Below are positions 1 to 8,425 of a stretch of DNA of 64,000 bases, piece by piece. This stretch comes from Cedecea davisae DSM 4568 (GTDB lineage Bacteria > Pseudomonadota > Gammaproteobacteria > Enterobacterales > Enterobacteriaceae). The stretch is taken from assembly GCF_000412335.2 (NCBI RefSeq), contig NZ_KE161030.1, forward strand, positions 576,953 through 640,952. The letters are read 5' to 3'. Within the stretch, counting starts at the first letter, position 1, and the number at the start of each line of letters is the position of its first letter. The translations under genes were made by a program, and so were the position numbers. The notes below the pieces were generated by a model. The model searched no databases and had not been told where the DNA came from. It saw nothing but the letters and a program-made list of their open reading frames with translations.

Positions 1-126
1 TTCAACCAGCGTCATATGCCCATCGTGCAGATTGCCCATGGTGGGCACCAGCGCAATGCGCTTTCCTTCCTGGCGCCAGCGGCGAATCTGCTGACGCAGC
101 AGCGGTACGGTTTCGATAATCAGCAC
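1..126 (-). CDS. panC: Pantothenate synthetase, N-terminal part (cut by window edge)
   Basis: Only the first 42 codons lie in the window. They read [13 protein letters not shown] and continue to the motif [12 protein letters not shown], which carries the HxGH-type nucleotide-binding signature of pantothenate synthetase. The enzyme condenses pantoate and beta-alanine with ATP in the cytoplasm, the last step to vitamin B5. The start is a GTG at 126-124 with AGGAG just upstream. The gene follows panB by 13 bases, so the two are almost certainly cotranscribed and possibly translationally coupled. The C-terminal five-sixths of the gene is outside the window. Confidence 0.95.
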   Translation of the reverse strand, partial: MLIIETVPLLRQQIRRWRQEGKRIALVPTMGNLHDGHMTLVE

Positions 127-139
127 AACCCTTCTCCTG

Positions 140-934
140 TCAGTAAAAACTGTGTTCGTTGCCCGGATAGCTGCCGGACTCGACTTCGCTAATGTACTGG
201 CGCACTGCGGCGCGGATATCACCCGTCCCGGCCAGGAAGTTTTTCGCAAATTTAGGAATATGGCCGCCGGTGATTCCGAAGGCATCATGCATGACCAGAA
301 TTTGCCCGTCCGTGACGTTGCCCGCGCCGATACCGATGACCGGAATGCCAAGCGCTTCGGTAACGCGTTTTGCCAGTTCGACCGGCACGCACTCCAGAAC
401 CAGCAGCTGCGCGCCGGCGGCTTCCAGCGCCAGGGCATCGTCCAGCAGCGTCGTCGCTGCCTGCTCGTCTCGCCCCTGAACCTTATAGCCGCCAAAGATA
501 TTCACCGACTGCGGCGTCAGGCCCAGGTGCCCGCAAACCGGCACCGCTCGTTCGGTCAGCATTTTCACCGTCTCAGCAAGCCAGCGTCCGCCTTCGATTT
601 TTACCATATTAGCACCGGCGCGCATCACTTCAGCCGAGTTGGCAAAGGCCTGTTCAGGCGTGGCATAAGCCATGAAAGGCAGGTCTGCCAGCAGCAGGCA
701 ATTTGGCGCACCGCGGCGAACCGCGCGGGTGTGGTAGGCAATCTCTTCGACCGTGACCGGCAGCGTGGAATCATTTCCCTGTACCGTCATGCCCAGCGAG
801 TCGCCCACCAGCAGCACGACGACGCCTTCGTCAGCAAACAGTTTGGCAAAGCTAAAGTCATAGGCGGTAAGGGTGGCGAATTTCTTTTTGTCCTGCTTGA
901 GCTTGCGCAGGGTGGAGGTGGTAGTGGGTTTCAT
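140..934 (-). CDS. panB: 3-methyl-2-oxobutanoate hydroxymethyltransferase
   Basis: This enzyme transfers a hydroxymethyl group from methylene-tetrahydrofolate to alpha-ketoisovalerate, making ketopantoate, the first committed step to pantothenate. The protein is 264 residues, the usual length for enterobacteria. It shows the TIM-barrel motifs [11 protein letters not shown] (metal-binding Asp), HLGLTPQS and [13 protein letters not shown]. Three ATG codons stand in a row (940-932). The third is chosen because GGGG then sits six bases upstream, and because the family begins MKPTT. It lies directly downstream of folK (44-base gap) and upstream of panC, so pcnB-folK-panB-panC reads as one minus-strand unit. 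In E. coli K-12 a fimbrial cluster separates folK from panB; here it is absent. Confidence 0.96.
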   Translation of the reverse strand: MKPTTTSTLRKLKQDKKKFATLTAYDFSFAKLFADEGVVVLLVGDSLGMTVQGNDSTLPVTVEEIAYHTRAVRRGAPNCLLLADLPFMAYATPEQAFANSAEVMRAGANMVKIEGGRWLAETVKMLTERAVPVCGHLGLTPQSVNIFGGYKVQGRDEQAATTLLDDALALEAAGAQLLVLECVPVELAKRVTEALGIPVIGIGAGNVTDGQILVMHDAFGITGGHIPKFAKNFLAGTGDIRAAVRQYISEVESGSYPGNEHSFY

Positions 935-978
935 CATCATCCCCGGAGAAAGGTTTGAACAGGATACGGGCGCGCCGG

Positions 979-1458
979 TTACCAGCGGGTAATACCCTCC
1001 CGGGAGAGGTTAGCCAGTATCTCAGCAACAGCCTGGCCGTCAGGAAAACGGCAGTCTGGCGCTATTTCCAGTAAAGGAACCAGCATAAATGCGCGGTTCT
1101 TCATATCGTAGTGTGGCACGGTCAGGCGCTCGGTATGAATCACTTCGCTGCCGAACAGCATAATATCGAGATCTAAAGTACGCGGCCCCCAGCGTTCCTC
1201 TTTGCGCACGCGCCCGTGCTCCAGCTCAATGCGCTGAGTCTGGTCGAGTAAAGCTTCGGCCGGCAAATCGGTTTCCAGCACCACGGCAGCGTTCAGATAA
1301 TCCGGCTGATCCTGTGGGCCCAGAGGCGGGGTGCGATAAAACGAAGAGGTCGCCACCACCCGGCTGTGCGGAATGGCGGCGAGGGCGTCGAGCGCGGAAG
1401 AGACTTGCTCCAGCGGCGACGCCTGATTACTGCCCAGAGCGATATACGCGAGGGTCAT
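979..1458 (-). CDS. folK: 6-hydroxymethyl-7,8-dihydropterin pyrophosphokinase
   Basis: FolK (HPPK) transfers pyrophosphate from ATP to 6-hydroxymethyl-dihydropterin, the step before dihydropteroate synthase in folate synthesis. The 159-residue product has the standard length. It carries the family signature [15 protein letters not shown] (about residues 88-102), with the two Mg-binding aspartates, and an N-terminal IALGSN strand. Its ATG overlaps the stop of pcnB by four bases (ATGA), so translation is probably coupled to pcnB. Folate supplies the one-carbon donor used by the downstream panB product, although co-location alone does not prove a functional link. Confidence 0.96.
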   Translation of the reverse strand: MTLAYIALGSNQASPLEQVSSALDALAAIPHSRVVATSSFYRTPPLGPQDQPDYLNAAVVLETDLPAEALLDQTQRIELEHGRVRKEERWGPRTLDLDIMLFGSEVIHTERLTVPHYDMKNRAFMLVPLLEIAPDCRFPDGQAVAEILANLSREGITRW

Positions 1459-2855
1459 GCACTGCCTTCGCGGCGCGGCGCACGCTTGCGCGGACGGCGG
1501 GTGCGGCGGCGGGCGGCTGGCTCATCGCCAAGATCGTTGAGCATATCTTTCTGCATCGGCGGAGCGGCAACCTGGAACTCGCCCCACCATTTGGTCAGGC
1601 GCTGGAGTTCGTGGTTGTTTTCCACTTCGGCGCGCAGGGCCAGCAGGTCGTAAGAGGCGCGGAACTTAGGATGCTCCATCAGCTTCCAGGCGCGTTTACC
1701 CTGGCGGCGCGACAGGCGCAGCTGTAGGCCCCAGATATCACGCACCAGGGTAGTGATGCGTTTCGGAATCGCCAGCGCACGGCAGGCTTCATCCAGCACG
1801 TCATTCATCGCCAGCGCGAAGGCATCGTAATAGGCGAGGCCGCTTTCCTGGGCAATCTTTTGCGCCATCTCCAGCTGCGGATACCAGAACATCGCCGCGA
1901 ACAGGAACGCCGGATTCACGCGCATATCGTTATGAATGCGGTTGTCGGTGTTCTTCAGTACCTGAGCGATGATCAGTTCCATCGGGCTGTCGCCCTGCTC
2001 GGTAAAGTAGCGGGTGATAATCGGGAACAGCGGCTGGAACAGCTGATATTCACGCAGCAGACGGTAGGTTTCAAACCCATAGCCCGCCTGCAACAATTTG
2101 AGTGATTCTTCGAACAGACGCGCCGGAGGCACATCGTTAAGCAGGGTCGCCAGGCGTGGAATAGGCTCGCCGGTCTCCGGGCTAATCGACATGTTCAGTT
2201 TGGCGGCAAAGCGCACCGCGCGCAGCATACGAACCGGATCTTCGCGGTAACGCGTTTCCGGGTCGCCAATCAGGCGGATGATGCCGTTATTCAGATCGTT
2301 CAGGCCGCCAACATAATCTCGTACCGAGAAGTCGGCCACGCTGTAGTAAAGGCTGTTGATGGTAAAGTCACGGCGCTGGGCATCTTCTTCGATGGAACCA
2401 AAGATGTTGTCGCGAAGCAGCATGCCGTTCTGGCCGCGCTGGGAAGTCTGGCGGTCGGAGGACGCCTGTTCTTCGTGGTGACCACGGAAGGTCGCGACTT
2501 CGATGATTTCCGGCCCAAACATAACGTGAGCAAGACGGAAGCGGCGGCCAACCAGGCGGCAGTTGCGGAACAGTTTACGAACCTGATCCGGCGTAGCGCT
2601 GGTGGTGACGTCAAAATCTTTTGGTTTTTTGCCCAGCAGCAGGTCGCGGACGCCGCCGCCAACGAGATAGGCCTCGTAGCCTGCTTTGTTCAAACGGTAG
2701 AGCACCTTGAGGGCATTTTCACTGATATCTTTGCGGGAAATAGCGTGCTGATCGCGCGGAATAACAGTAATGTGCGGGAGAGCTTCACTCTCCTCGACCA
2801 CGACGTCATCGCGGTTAAGCACCTTGCGGCAAAAATTAGCGACTCGGGTAAAAAT
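1455..2855 (-). CDS. pcnB: Poly(A) polymerase I, likely AUU start
   Basis: PcnB adds 3' poly(A) tails to RNA and so promotes decay; it also controls ColE1-type plasmid copy number through RNA I. Nucleotidyltransferase motifs are [12 protein letters not shown] and KDFDVTTSA with the catalytic DxD, followed by [11 protein letters not shown] and the RNA-binding C-terminus rich in Arg and Lys ([16 protein letters not shown]). No ATG or GTG fits. The conserved N-terminus [12 protein letters not shown] begins at an ATT codon (2855-2853) preceded by GAGGTGG at a three-base gap. E. coli pcnB is known to start at AUU, so this start is preferred over an in-frame TTG at 2876. The product is 466 residues and overlaps folK by four bases. 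Confidence 0.94.
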   Translation of the reverse strand: MFTRVANFCRKVLNRDDVVVEESEALPHITVIPRDQHAISRKDISENALKVLYRLNKAGYEAYLVGGGVRDLLLGKKPKDFDVTTSATPDQVRKLFRNCRLVGRRFRLAHVMFGPEIIEVATFRGHHEEQASSDRQTSQRGQNGMLLRDNIFGSIEEDAQRRDFTINSLYYSVADFSVRDYVGGLNDLNNGIIRLIGDPETRYREDPVRMLRAVRFAAKLNMSISPETGEPIPRLATLLNDVPPARLFEESLKLLQAGYGFETYRLLREYQLFQPLFPIITRYFTEQGDSPMELIIAQVLKNTDNRIHNDMRVNPAFLFAAMFWYPQLEMAQKIAQESGLAYYDAFALAMNDVLDEACRALAIPKRITTLVRDIWGLQLRLSRRQGKRAWKLMEHPKFRASYDLLALRAEVENNHELQRLTKWWGEFQVAAPPMQKDMLNDLGDEPAARRRTRRPRKRAPRREGSA

Positions 2856-2911
2856 AGTCCACCTCGGCAGTGTCAATCATAGGGACAAAAAAAACAGCGG
2901 CTAATCATAGC

Positions 2912-3796
2912 TCAGTGCGGCGCATTTGAGAATAATGTATTCATCGGCACGCTATCGAGTGACCAGTTAACCACGGCCTGTTCAAGCAGCGCTTCCAGCT
3001 TAAGGCTCTGCCAGTCGGCCGCTACTTGTTGATTTAAAAAACGCAATGCTTCAACCAGCACCGGGCGCGGATCGCCCTGCGGTAAAGCCGGAGCATGATT
3101 CTGCTTCGACAGCTTGGCACCTTGCTGATTAAGCGCCAGCGGCAGGTGAATATAGTGCGGCACCGGCCAGCCAAGCTGTTGATACAGCGATATTTGTCTT
3201 ACCGTCGGCTCAATTAAGTCCGCCCCGCGTACAATCTCCGTCACGCCCTGAAAATGGTCATCCACCACTACAGCAAGATTATAGGCGAACAGGCCGTCGC
3301 GGCGATGAATGATAAAATCTTCGCGGGCCAAAGCGGCGTCGGCGGTCAGTAATCCTCTCAGCCCGTCCTGGAAGCTCAGCACCGGATTTTGCTGTACCAG
3401 TCGCATTGCGGCGTTTTGCGGACCGTTATTCAAAGTACGGCAGTGGCCGTCGTAATAGCCGCCAATGTGCTGAATTCGGCTGCGGGTGCAGGTGCAGTAA
3501 TAGCTCAGGCCGCGCTGTTTTAACCACGCCAGCGCTTCGCGGTAGGCCTCGTGGCGCTGAGACTGCCACAACACTTCGCCGTCCCAGTGCAGGCCGTAAT
3601 GCTCAAGCTGTTTCAGGATCGTGGTGGCTGCGCCCGGGACTTCACGAGGCGGATCGATATCTTCAATGCGAACCAGCCAGAGGCCCTGCTTAGCGCGTGC
3701 CTGAAGGTAGCTGCCGAGAGCGGCAATCAGCGAACCAAAATGCAGCTCCCCGGAAGGTGAGGGGGCAAAGCGGCCAATGTAGTGTTGAGAAGGCAT
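2912..3796 (-). CDS. gluQ: Glutamyl-Q tRNA(Asp) synthetase
   Basis: This is a truncated glutamyl-tRNA synthetase paralogue that activates glutamate and attaches it to queuosine at the wobble position of tRNA(Asp). It has no anticodon-binding domain, and the 294-residue length fits that. Visible motifs are the HIGH-like [14 protein letters not shown] near the N-terminus, the zinc-binding YCTCTRSRI plus DGHC, and KLSKQ in place of KMSKS. It lies 73 bases downstream of dksA on the same strand, as in E. coli, where the two can be cotranscribed. The stem-loop at 3821-3844 in the gap would limit read-through from dksA. Confidence 0.94.
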   Translation of the reverse strand: MPSQHYIGRFAPSPSGELHFGSLIAALGSYLQARAKQGLWLVRIEDIDPPREVPGAATTILKQLEHYGLHWDGEVLWQSQRHEAYREALAWLKQRGLSYYCTCTRSRIQHIGGYYDGHCRTLNNGPQNAAMRLVQQNPVLSFQDGLRGLLTADAALAREDFIIHRRDGLFAYNLAVVVDDHFQGVTEIVRGADLIEPTVRQISLYQQLGWPVPHYIHLPLALNQQGAKLSKQNHAPALPQGDPRPVLVEALRFLNQQVAADWQSLKLEALLEQAVVNWSLDSVPMNTLFSNAPH

Positions 3797-3820
3797 GTTT
3801 TCGGGGGGCTATAAAGTAAT

Positions 3821-3844
3821 ATGGCGGGAGAAAGCTCCCGCCAT
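3821..3844 (-). terminator. Stem-loop between dksA and gluQ
   Basis: A perfect 10-bp inverted repeat, ATGGCGGGAG with CTCCCGCCAT around a four-base loop, lies just after the dksA stop. On the minus strand it is followed by ATATTACTTTAT, a weak U-rich tract. It probably gives partial termination of dksA transcripts, leaving gluQ expressed at a lower level. Confidence 0.6.
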
Positions 3845-3869
3845 AGAGTCCTGGCGTTTACGCGAGCCG

Positions 3870-4325
3870 TTAGCCGGCCATTTGTTTTTCGCGGATTTCT
3901 GCCAGCGTTTTGCAGTCGATACACAAATCAGCTGTCGGACGAGCTTCAAGGCGACGAATGCCGATTTCCACACCGCAGGATTCGCAGTAGCCGAAATCTT
4001 CGTCTTCCACTTTCTTGAGCGTTTTCTCGATCTTTTTGATCAGTTTACGTTCGCGATCGCGGTTACGCAGTTCGAGGCTGAACTCTTCTTCCTGGGCAGC
4101 ACGGTCTACCGGGTCCGGGAAGTTAGCAGCTTCATCCTGCATATGTGTAACGGTGCGATCGACCTCGTCCATGAGCTGATTACGCCATGCTTCAAGAATG
4201 CGCTTGAAGTGCGACAGCTGGGCTTCGTTCATATACTCTTCGCCCGGTTTCTCCTGGTACGGCTCCACCCCAGCGATGGCGAGAATACTCAGGGACGATG
4301 TTTTACGCTTTTGCCCTTCTTGCAT
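3870..4325 (-). CDS. dksA: RNA polymerase-binding transcription factor DksA
   Basis: DksA binds the RNA polymerase secondary channel and, together with ppGpp, lowers rRNA promoter activity and raises amino-acid operons in the stringent response. The 151-residue product is the standard length. It has the coiled-coil tip motif DPVDRA (acidic tip residues that reach the active site) and a four-cysteine zinc finger, CESC with CIDC. The start chosen is MQEGQ at 4325 with AAGGAG upstream, because an extra six-residue N-terminal extension has no ribosome-binding site and is absent from the family. The 190-base upstream gap to sfsA must hold its promoter. One candidate minus-strand -10 is TATAAT at 4417-4412. 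Confidence 0.97.
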   Translation of the reverse strand: MQEGQKRKTSSLSILAIAGVEPYQEKPGEEYMNEAQLSHFKRILEAWRNQLMDEVDRTVTHMQDEAANFPDPVDRAAQEEEFSLELRNRDRERKLIKKIEKTLKKVEDEDFGYCESCGVEIGIRRLEARPTADLCIDCKTLAEIREKQMAG

Positions 4326-4516
4326 GTTGTTTCTCCTTAACACGCACTTATCGGTCCCCTGTCGGGGTAAAATCAGGCCGCTATAAATAGCAGATGCTTT
4401 TCAGGATGGCAATTATATAAACTCCTCTCTTGACAACCGTGTGAAGAAAAGCTTATTTGCGAAACGACCCGACTATAAAAAAGACAATACGTTATCTGTC
4501 CTTAACCAGATGTGAT

Positions 4517-5221
4517 TCATAACTGGACAGGCAACGGCGTAGTTAGAGTCATCCCTGTGGCAGAAAGTTCTGCCTTCCAGGCGATAATTTCAACCCCACG
4601 CTGCTGCGCCTCACTCAACAGCTGCGCATATTTTGCATCAATGTGGCGGGCCGGGGAGACGCTATTTATAGCAGAATGCAATACCGCAAACAGTAGCACC
4701 GCGCGCTCTCCTTGCTGAACCACATTCATTAACTCTCTTAAATGCTTTTGGCCACGCAGGCTAACGGCATCCGGGAAAAATCCCATTTTGTTGTCAAACA
4801 GCGTGACCGATTTCACTTCAATATAGCAGTTAACCTTGTTACACGCCTGTAACATAAAATCAATTCTGCTGCGTTCTTCGCCGTATTTTACCTCGGCCTG
4901 AACGCTGCTGTAGCCCGCTAATTCTGCCGGAGGATTCGCCTCCAGCATCTCTTTAACCAACATGTTGGCGCGTAACGTATTGACGCAAATTATCTCACCA
5001 TTTTGCGTTTGGGTAAGCTCCCAGGTATTAGGGTATTTTCGCGTTGGGCTGGCGGACGTGGAGTACCAGACGGTGTCTCCCGGCGTGGCGCAGCCCGTCA
5101 TCGCCCCGGTATTCGGGCAATGAAGGGTCAGGGTTTCGCCATCGGCTGTCATCACATCGGCGAGAAAACGTTTATAGCGCTTGATGAGCGTTGCGGACTG
5201 TAGCGCGGGGGAAAACTCCAT
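4517..5221 (-). CDS. sfsA: Sugar fermentation stimulation protein A
   Basis: SfsA was named for its effect on maltose utilisation when overexpressed and has been described as a DNA-binding protein. The family fold includes an OB-like N-terminal part and a PD-(D/E)xK-like nuclease core. Here the core shows as RSRIDFML followed by [10 protein letters not shown], which supplies the D...ExK residues. The conserved N-terminus [12 protein letters not shown] is intact. Length (234) equals the E. coli protein. It starts directly after the thpR stop, so the two are cotranscribed. The physiological role is not settled. Confidence 0.93.
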   Translation of the reverse strand: MEFSPALQSATLIKRYKRFLADVMTADGETLTLHCPNTGAMTGCATPGDTVWYSTSASPTRKYPNTWELTQTQNGEIICVNTLRANMLVKEMLEANPPAELAGYSSVQAEVKYGEERSRIDFMLQACNKVNCYIEVKSVTLFDNKMGFFPDAVSLRGQKHLRELMNVVQQGERAVLLFAVLHSAINSVSPARHIDAKYAQLLSEAQQRGVEIIAWKAELSATGMTLTTPLPVQL

Positions 5222-5761
5222 TTACTCTTCCTTATTTGTCAGCGGCCAGCGTTCAAGCGTCTGGTAGCGGGTTCTGCCTTGCTCAAAAATGGACTGGTAC
5301 AGGCTAAACTCTTCCACCCTGAACTGCCAGCTAAAGCCCGGCGCGGGTAAAGCTACGGGGCGAATAGCGTTGCGGTACAGCGTGATATGAGGGTGAAACG
5401 GTAGCGGAGACTGGTAGCAGCCGCTTCGGGCCGCCTGAGATCGCAGCATATTTGCCAGCTGAAGCAGGCCGCGCGGTGCCTGACGCGGCCCCATCCAGAC
5501 CACGCTTGAGCGCAGCCACTGCCCGGCATCGTCCAGCTTCAGGTTGAAACCGGGCTGGCGAATACGCCCGGCAAGGCGGCTTAGCGCCCGGCATTTTTCT
5601 TCAGAGATGTCTCCCAGAAATGCCAGCGTCAGGTGCAGGTTAGCTGCCGCGACCGGCCGCCCCGCGTCGGCAGGAAATTCGGCGGCGCGCCAGTGGATAA
5701 TCTGCTGTTGCACTTCGGACGGTAAGGTCAGGGCAAAAAACAGGCGGCGACTCTCGGCCAT
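5222..5761 (-). CDS. thpR: RNA 2',3'-cyclic phosphodiesterase (LigT family)
   Basis: This is a member of the 2H phosphoesterase superfamily, which hydrolyses 2',3'-cyclic phosphate RNA ends and can ligate tRNA halves in vitro. Both HxTx signatures are present: HLTLAFLG near residue 43 and HPHITLYR in the C-terminal half. The reading frame is open far upstream, but MAESRRLFFAL at 5761 matches the family start and gives 179 residues. It abuts sfsA downstream and is divergent from hrpB, with 73 bases between the starts. Confidence 0.92.
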   Translation of the reverse strand: MAESRRLFFALTLPSEVQQQIIHWRAAEFPADAGRPVAAANLHLTLAFLGDISEEKCRALSRLAGRIRQPGFNLKLDDAGQWLRSSVVWMGPRQAPRGLLQLANMLRSQAARSGCYQSPLPFHPHITLYRNAIRPVALPAPGFSWQFRVEEFSLYQSIFEQGRTRYQTLERWPLTNKEE

Positions 5762-5834
5762 GGTTGTCTCTCGGTTATGGTTTGGCGGGATGCTACAATG
5801 CGCGACCGCCGATGTTAACCCTTTGGAGCCGTTT

Positions 5835-8270
5835 GTGTCGTCATTACCGGTCGCCGCCGTGTTGCCTGAAGTGCTTGAAGCACTCGCGCACGCCCCACAA
5901 GTTTTGCTTAATGCCCCTACCGGCGCAGGTAAATCCACCTGGCTGCCGCTGCAAATTCTCCAGCATAGCGGGCTGGAAGGGCGCATTTTGCTGCTTGAAC
6001 CCCGCCGCCTTGCCGCCCGTAATGTTGCCCAGAGGCTGGCAGAGCTGCTGGGAGAGAAGCCGGGTGAAACGGTGGGTTACAGAATGCGCGCCGATAGCTG
6101 CGTCGGGCCAGATACCCGGCTGGAAGTGGTGACCGAGGGGATATTAACCCGCATGATCCAGCAAGACCCCGAACTTAGCGGCATCGGGTTGGTTATCCTC
6201 GATGAATTCCATGAGCGCAGCCTGCAGGCGGATCTTGCCCTGGCGCTGCTGCTCGACGTGCAGGCCGGGCTGCGCGATGACCTGAAAATTCTGATTATGT
6301 CCGCAACCCTGGATAACCAGCGTCTGCGGCAGTGCCTGCCCGACGCGCCGGTGATTACTTCTGAGGGGCGAGCTTTCCCTGTTGAGCGCCGTTTTAGTCC
6401 CTTGCCCGCTCATCAACGCTTTGACGAAGCGGTGGCGATAGCCGTGGCGGGTTTGCTGCGCGAAGAAAAAGGCTCCCTGCTGCTGTTTTTACCGGGCGTT
6501 GGCGAAATCCAGCGCGTGCAGGAGCAGTTGAAAGAGCGAGTGGCGGGCGACGTTCAGCTCTGCCCTTTGTATGGCGCTCTGCCGCTCAGCGAGCAGCGTA
6601 AGGCCATTCTCCCCGCCGTAGCGGGAACCCGCAAGGTTGTGCTGGCGACTAATATCGCGGAAACCAGCCTGACCATCGAAGGTATTCGGCTGGTGGTGGA
6701 CGGCTCGCTTGAGCGCGTCGCCCGCTTTGATGTCCGCACCGGCCTGACTCGCCTTGTAACACAGCGCGTAAGCCAGGCTTCTATGATCCAGCGCGCAGGG
6801 CGTGCCGGGCGACTGGAGCCAGGGATTTGCCTGCACCTGACCAGCGCCGAGCAGGCTGAGCGGGCCAGCGCTCAGGGCGAACCGGAAATCCTGCAAAGCG
6901 ATCTTTCTGGCCTACAGCTTGAGCTGCTGCAATGGGGCTGCCGGGACGTGAGCCAGCTGACCTGGCTTGATACTCCGCCTGAAGCGAACCTTGCGGCGGC
7001 CCGCAGGCTTTTGCGCCAGCTGGGGGCGATGGATGAGCAGCAAAGGCTCAGCGCAAACGGGCAAAAGATGGCGCAGTTGGGCAACGATCCGCGTCTGGCT
7101 GCGATGCTGGTTGCCGCAAAAACGGCGGATGAGCAGGCTACGGCGGCGCTGCTGGCCGCGATTCTGGAAGAGCCACCGCGTACTCACGGCGGCGGCGATT
7201 TACGCGTAATGTTTGACGGCAAAAACGCTAACTGGCGGCAGCGTGCGGCTCAACTGCTGAAAAGAATAAACTCGCGCGGCGGCACGGCGGATATCTCCCT
7301 GGCTATGCCGCTGCTGGCCACCGCCTTTGCAGACCGCATTGCCCGGCGACGCGGTGCGGAAGGGCGCTATCAGCTGGCCAACGGCATGGGCGCGATGCTG
7401 GAGCAGGATGATGCCATGACGCGCCACGAATGGCTGATTGCTCCGCTGCTGTTGCAGGGAAGCCAGTCGCCGGATGCGAGAATTTTGCTGGCGCTGCCGC
7501 TGGATATTGAAGAGCTGGTGGCCCGCGTGCCGCAGCTGCTGACGGAAAGCGACTCCGTGGAGTGGGACGAAGAGCGCGGCTCGCTGAAGGCATATCGCCG
7601 CAGGCAAATCGGCAGGCTGGTGGTTAAAGTCCAGCTGCTGGCGAAACCTTCGGAAGAAGAGATGCAGTTGGCGATTTTAAACGGCATACGCGAGCGCGGG
7701 CTCGATCTGCTGGAGTGGTCAATCCCGGCGCAGCAGCTGCGTTTACGCCTCGCCTGCGCCGCCCGCTGGCTGCCGGAACAGAAATGGCCCGCGGTTGACG
7801 ATGAATCGCTGCTGGCAACGCTGGAAGAGTGGCTGCTGCCTGAAATGCGCGGCGTTCATTCGCTGCGGGCGCTGAAAAATATCGATCTCAGCAGGGCGCT
7901 GGGCAACCTGCTCGACTGGCCGATGCGTCAACGGCTGGATAGTGCCCTGCCAACTCATTACACTGTGCCGACCGGAAGCCAGATTGCGATTCGCTATCAC
8001 AGCGATAATCCTCCTGCGCTGGCGGTACGCATGCAGGAGATGTTTGGCGAAGCGCAAACTCCCGCTATTGCCGGGGGGCGCGTTCCGCTGGTGCTTGAGC
8101 TATTATCTCCGGCGCAGCGTCCGCTGCAAATAACCCGCGATTTAACCGCCTTCTGGAACGGCGCTTATCGCGAAGTGCAGAAAGAGATGAAGGGGCGCTA
8201 CCCGAAACACGTGTGGCCGGACGATCCGGCGAATACCGCGCCGACGCGCCGCACGAAAAAGTATTCCTGA
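5835..8270 (+). CDS. hrpB: ATP-dependent RNA helicase HrpB (DEAH family)
   Basis: HrpB is a DEAH/RHA-type helicase whose exact substrate is unresolved. Motifs run in order: Walker A APTGAGKST, motif II DEFHERS (DEFH form), SATL, and motif VI QRAGRAGR, followed by the helicase-associated and HrpB-specific C-terminal domains ending in RRTKKYS. The frame is open from 5544. The GTG at 5835 is chosen because GGAG precedes it by six bases and because it gives 811 residues, close to the E. coli length. An in-frame ATG at 5790 would add 15 residues and cannot be excluded. It is followed by a dyad and a strong terminator before mrcB. Confidence 0.94.
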   Translation: MSSLPVAAVLPEVLEALAHAPQVLLNAPTGAGKSTWLPLQILQHSGLEGRILLLEPRRLAARNVAQRLAELLGEKPGETVGYRMRADSCVGPDTRLEVVTEGILTRMIQQDPELSGIGLVILDEFHERSLQADLALALLLDVQAGLRDDLKILIMSATLDNQRLRQCLPDAPVITSEGRAFPVERRFSPLPAHQRFDEAVAIAVAGLLREEKGSLLLFLPGVGEIQRVQEQLKERVAGDVQLCPLYGALPLSEQRKAILPAVAGTRKVVLATNIAETSLTIEGIRLVVDGSLERVARFDVRTGLTRLVTQRVSQASMIQRAGRAGRLEPGICLHLTSAEQAERASAQGEPEILQSDLSGLQLELLQWGCRDVSQLTWLDTPPEANLAAARRLLRQLGAMDEQQRLSANGQKMAQLGNDPRLAAMLVAAKTADEQATAALLAAILEEPPRTHGGGDLRVMFDGKNANWRQRAAQLLKRINSRGGTADISLAMPLLATAFADRIARRRGAEGRYQLANGMGAMLEQDDAMTRHEWLIAPLLLQGSQSPDARILLALPLDIEELVARVPQLLTESDSVEWDEERGSLKAYRRRQIGRLVVKVQLLAKPSEEEMQLAILNGIRERGLDLLEWSIPAQQLRLRLACAARWLPEQKWPAVDDESLLATLEEWLLPEMRGVHSLRALKNIDLSRALGNLLDWPMRQRLDSALPTHYTVPTGSQIAIRYHSDNPPALAVRMQEMFGEAQTPAIAGGRVPLVLELLSPAQRPLQITRDLTAFWNGAYREVQKEMKGRYPKHVWPDDPANTAPTRRTKKYS

Positions 8271-8279
8271 GGGCGCCAA

Positions 8280-8300
8280 CCCTCTCCCAAAGGGAGAGGG
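8280..8300. repeat. CCCTCTCCC intergenic dyad, copy 1
   Basis: A perfect inverted repeat CCCTCTCCC-AAA-GGGAGAGGG lies nine bases after hrpB. The same core occurs in two other gaps of this window (10996-11019 and 17133-17183), so it is a dispersed element and not just a terminator. Confidence 0.75.
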
Positions 8301-8313
8301 AGCAAACATGAAA

Positions 8314-8348
8314 AGACATTCTTGATAAGAATGTCTGGCTGTTTTTTT
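8314..8348 (+). terminator. Rho-independent terminator after hrpB
   Basis: AGACATTCTT pairs with AAGAATGTCT across a three-base loop and is followed by GGCTGTTTTTTT. It isolates hrpB from mrcB. Confidence 0.88.
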
Positions 8349-8425
8349 GAGAGATTTCTTCTTTCGTATTGCGCGGAAGAACGGAGAATCGGGCCCTTGC
8401 GCCTGAACTTTTGTGGAGAAGATGC

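Noticed and set aside
5544..5834. Long N-terminal extension of hrpB over thpR
   Set aside because: It is antisense to thpR and absent from the helicase family; a GTG with a ribosome-binding site fits at 5835.
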